From NCBI GenBank assembly GCA_002382755.1, contig DFZT01000045.1, positions 1 through 27,218 of the forward strand: 27,218 nt of DNA, read 5' to 3'. This stretch comes from Firmicutes bacterium UBA4049 (GTDB lineage Bacteria > Bacillota > Desulfotomaculia > Desulfotomaculales > Nap2-2B). Below are positions 26,288 to 27,218 of this stretch, one piece after another; the first letter of the stretch is position 1, and the number at the start of each line of letters is the position of its first letter. The notes under the pieces were generated by a model. It saw nothing but the letters and a program-made list of their open reading frames with translations. It ran no database searches and was not told where the DNA came from. Both the position numbers and the translations under genes were made by a program.

Positions 26288-26301
26288 GAAATAAATGTCA
26301 G
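26269..26301. promoter_or_regulatory. perfect 13-bp palindrome, candidate operator
   Basis: CTGACATTTATTT (26269-26281) and AAATAAATGTCAG (26289-26301) are exact inverted copies around a 7-base centre. No U-tract follows on either side, and both flanking genes point away, so a terminator makes no sense. Position over the thpR -35 and spacer suggests a repressor site. TGTCA also recurs at 26282, 26296 and 26310. I do not recognise the regulator. Confidence 0.65.
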
Positions 26302-26308
26302 ACGAAAT

Positions 26309-26337
26309 ATGTCATATTGTGTCGAAGCAGGTATAAT
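26309..26337 (+). promoter_or_regulatory. possible promoter for comM
   Basis: ATGTCA (26309-26314), 17 bases, TATAAT (26332-26337). Predicted start about 26344, leader about 78 bases, AT-rich. A second, weaker TATAAT lies near 26371. Confidence 0.5.
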
Positions 26338-26421
26338 TTCAAAAAATACTTTTCGAAATTATTCGTTAAATATATAATAAAATTGTATTTGCTAAATATT
26401 GGCTTTATTGGAGGCTGGCAG

Positions 26422-27218
26422 ATGTTAGCCACCGTCAAAAGTACGGCTCTGACAGGCCTTGACGGACATGTCATCCAGGTGGAGGTTGACGTGGCCAACG
26501 GCCTGCCCTGTTTCGACCTCGTTGGTTTGCCGGATCCTGCGGTTAAGGAGTCGCGGGACAGGGTAAGGGCGGCAATTAAGAATTCCGGGTTTCAATACCC
26601 CCTCCAGCGGGTTACGGTAAACCTCGCCCCTGCGGATATACGCAAAGAAGGGCCATTGTACGATCTGCCAATTGCGGTTGGTATTCTTGCCGCTACTGCT
26701 CAGATTGAGCTGGATGCTCTCTCCGGATTTATTTTAATTGGGGAACTTTCCCTGAACGGAAGCCTGCGGCGGGTTACCGGCGTCCTGCCAAACACGCTGG
26801 CCGCCAGGGCGGGGGGGTTTAGTGAAATAATCGTACCGTCCGAAAATGCTGCGGAAGCTGCATTGGTCAGCGACATCAGGGTTTACCCGGTTGAAAATCT
26901 TGAACAGCTTGTCCGCTTTTTAAGAGGGGAGGAAGAAATCCCCGCATTTCAACCGGACATTTCTCAATTGACCGGCCATAGGGAAACGGCGGTTGAAGAT
27001 ATGATGGACGTTCGCGGCCAGGCCGCTGCCCGCCGCGCGCTGGAAGTATCCGCCGCCGGGGGTCATAATTTGCTCATGCTGGGGAGCCCGGGCTCCGGAA
27101 AAACTATGCTGGCCAAGCGTCTGCCTGGTATTTTACCGGATCTTTCATTTGAGGAATCCCTGGAAGTAACCAAAATATACAGCATTGCCGGCCTGATTAA
27201 ACCCGGTCAGCCCCTGGT
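26422..27218 (+). CDS. comM: YifB/ComM family Mg chelatase-like ATPase, 5' part
   Basis: ComM is a hexameric helicase that helps branch migration during natural transformation in some bacteria; YifB homologues are widespread also in non-competent species. The 265 codons seen begin MLATVKSTALTGLDG, with the N-terminal Lon-S5-like fold blocks GLPCFDLVGLPDPAVKESRDR and RKEGPLYDLPIAVGIL. The AAA+ Walker A follows, GSPGSGKT (221-228). The gene runs off the window end; about 500 residues is usual, so roughly half is missing. GGAGG lies 7 bases before ATG 26422. It is divergent from thpR across a 183-base control region. Confidence 0.95.
   Translation, partial: MLATVKSTALTGLDGHVIQVEVDVANGLPCFDLVGLPDPAVKESRDRVRAAIKNSGFQYPLQRVTVNLAPADIRKEGPLYDLPIAVGILAATAQIELDALSGFILIGELSLNGSLRRVTGVLPNTLAARAGGFSEIIVPSENAAEAALVSDIRVYPVENLEQLVRFLRGEEEIPAFQPDISQLTGHRETAVEDMMDVRGQAAARRALEVSAAGGHNLLMLGSPGSGKTMLAKRLPGILPDLSFEESLEVTKIYSIAGLIKPGQPL

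Overview
This window is an ordinary housekeeping stretch of a spore-forming, anaerobic Firmicute, most likely a clostridial lineage close to Peptococcaceae/Desulfotomaculum/Pelotomaculum. That placement rests on gene order recalled from memory and was not searched. Pointers are a SpoIID/LytB protein, a YteA-type zinc-finger protein, a YtpB-type terpene synthase (DUF2600), separate secD and secF, an E. coli-like (type A) RNase P RNA as in Clostridia rather than Bacilli, strong GGAGG ribosome sites and frequent TTG/GTG starts. No phage, transposase, CRISPR array, tRNA or rRNA gene was seen.

Layout. (1) 131-3225, plus strand: mutL, miaA, hfq. (2) 3235-4617, minus: argH, with its own extended -10 promoter. 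(3) 4794-11874, plus: spoIID/lytB-like, queA, tgt, yajC, secD, secF, a small DUF5665-like membrane protein and a YteA/DksA-type zinc-finger protein. queA and tgt make queuosine-modified tRNA; yajC-secD-secF form the accessory part of the Sec translocon. (4) 11871-24579, minus: a LonB-type AAA protease, rnpB, aspS, hisS, a metallo-beta-lactamase-fold hydrolase, dtd, rel, recJ and acyP. aspS, hisS and dtd are translation quality genes sitting next to the stringent-response gene rel. (5) 24609-25673, plus: ytpB-like terpene synthase; 25660-26238, minus: thpR RNA ligase-like phosphodiesterase; 26422 to the window end, plus: 5' part of comM/yifB.

No wholly new system is evident. The most interesting material is non-coding: (a) a dispersed GC-rich repeat family (GCAAGC...GACGGTTC) at four gene boundaries, one copy of which now encodes the end of HisRS; (b) a perfect 13-bp palindrome over the thpR promoter with a 14-bp-periodic TGTCA array that reaches the comM promoter; (c) 15-bp tandem duplications at two gene junctions, each containing the upstream stop codon and leading into the downstream ribosome site; (d) compact promoter/terminator overlaps at recJ-rel and acyP-ytpB. 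All intergenic stretches are short; the only one above 300 bases (14316-14841) is filled by rnpB with its promoter and terminator and the lon promoter.
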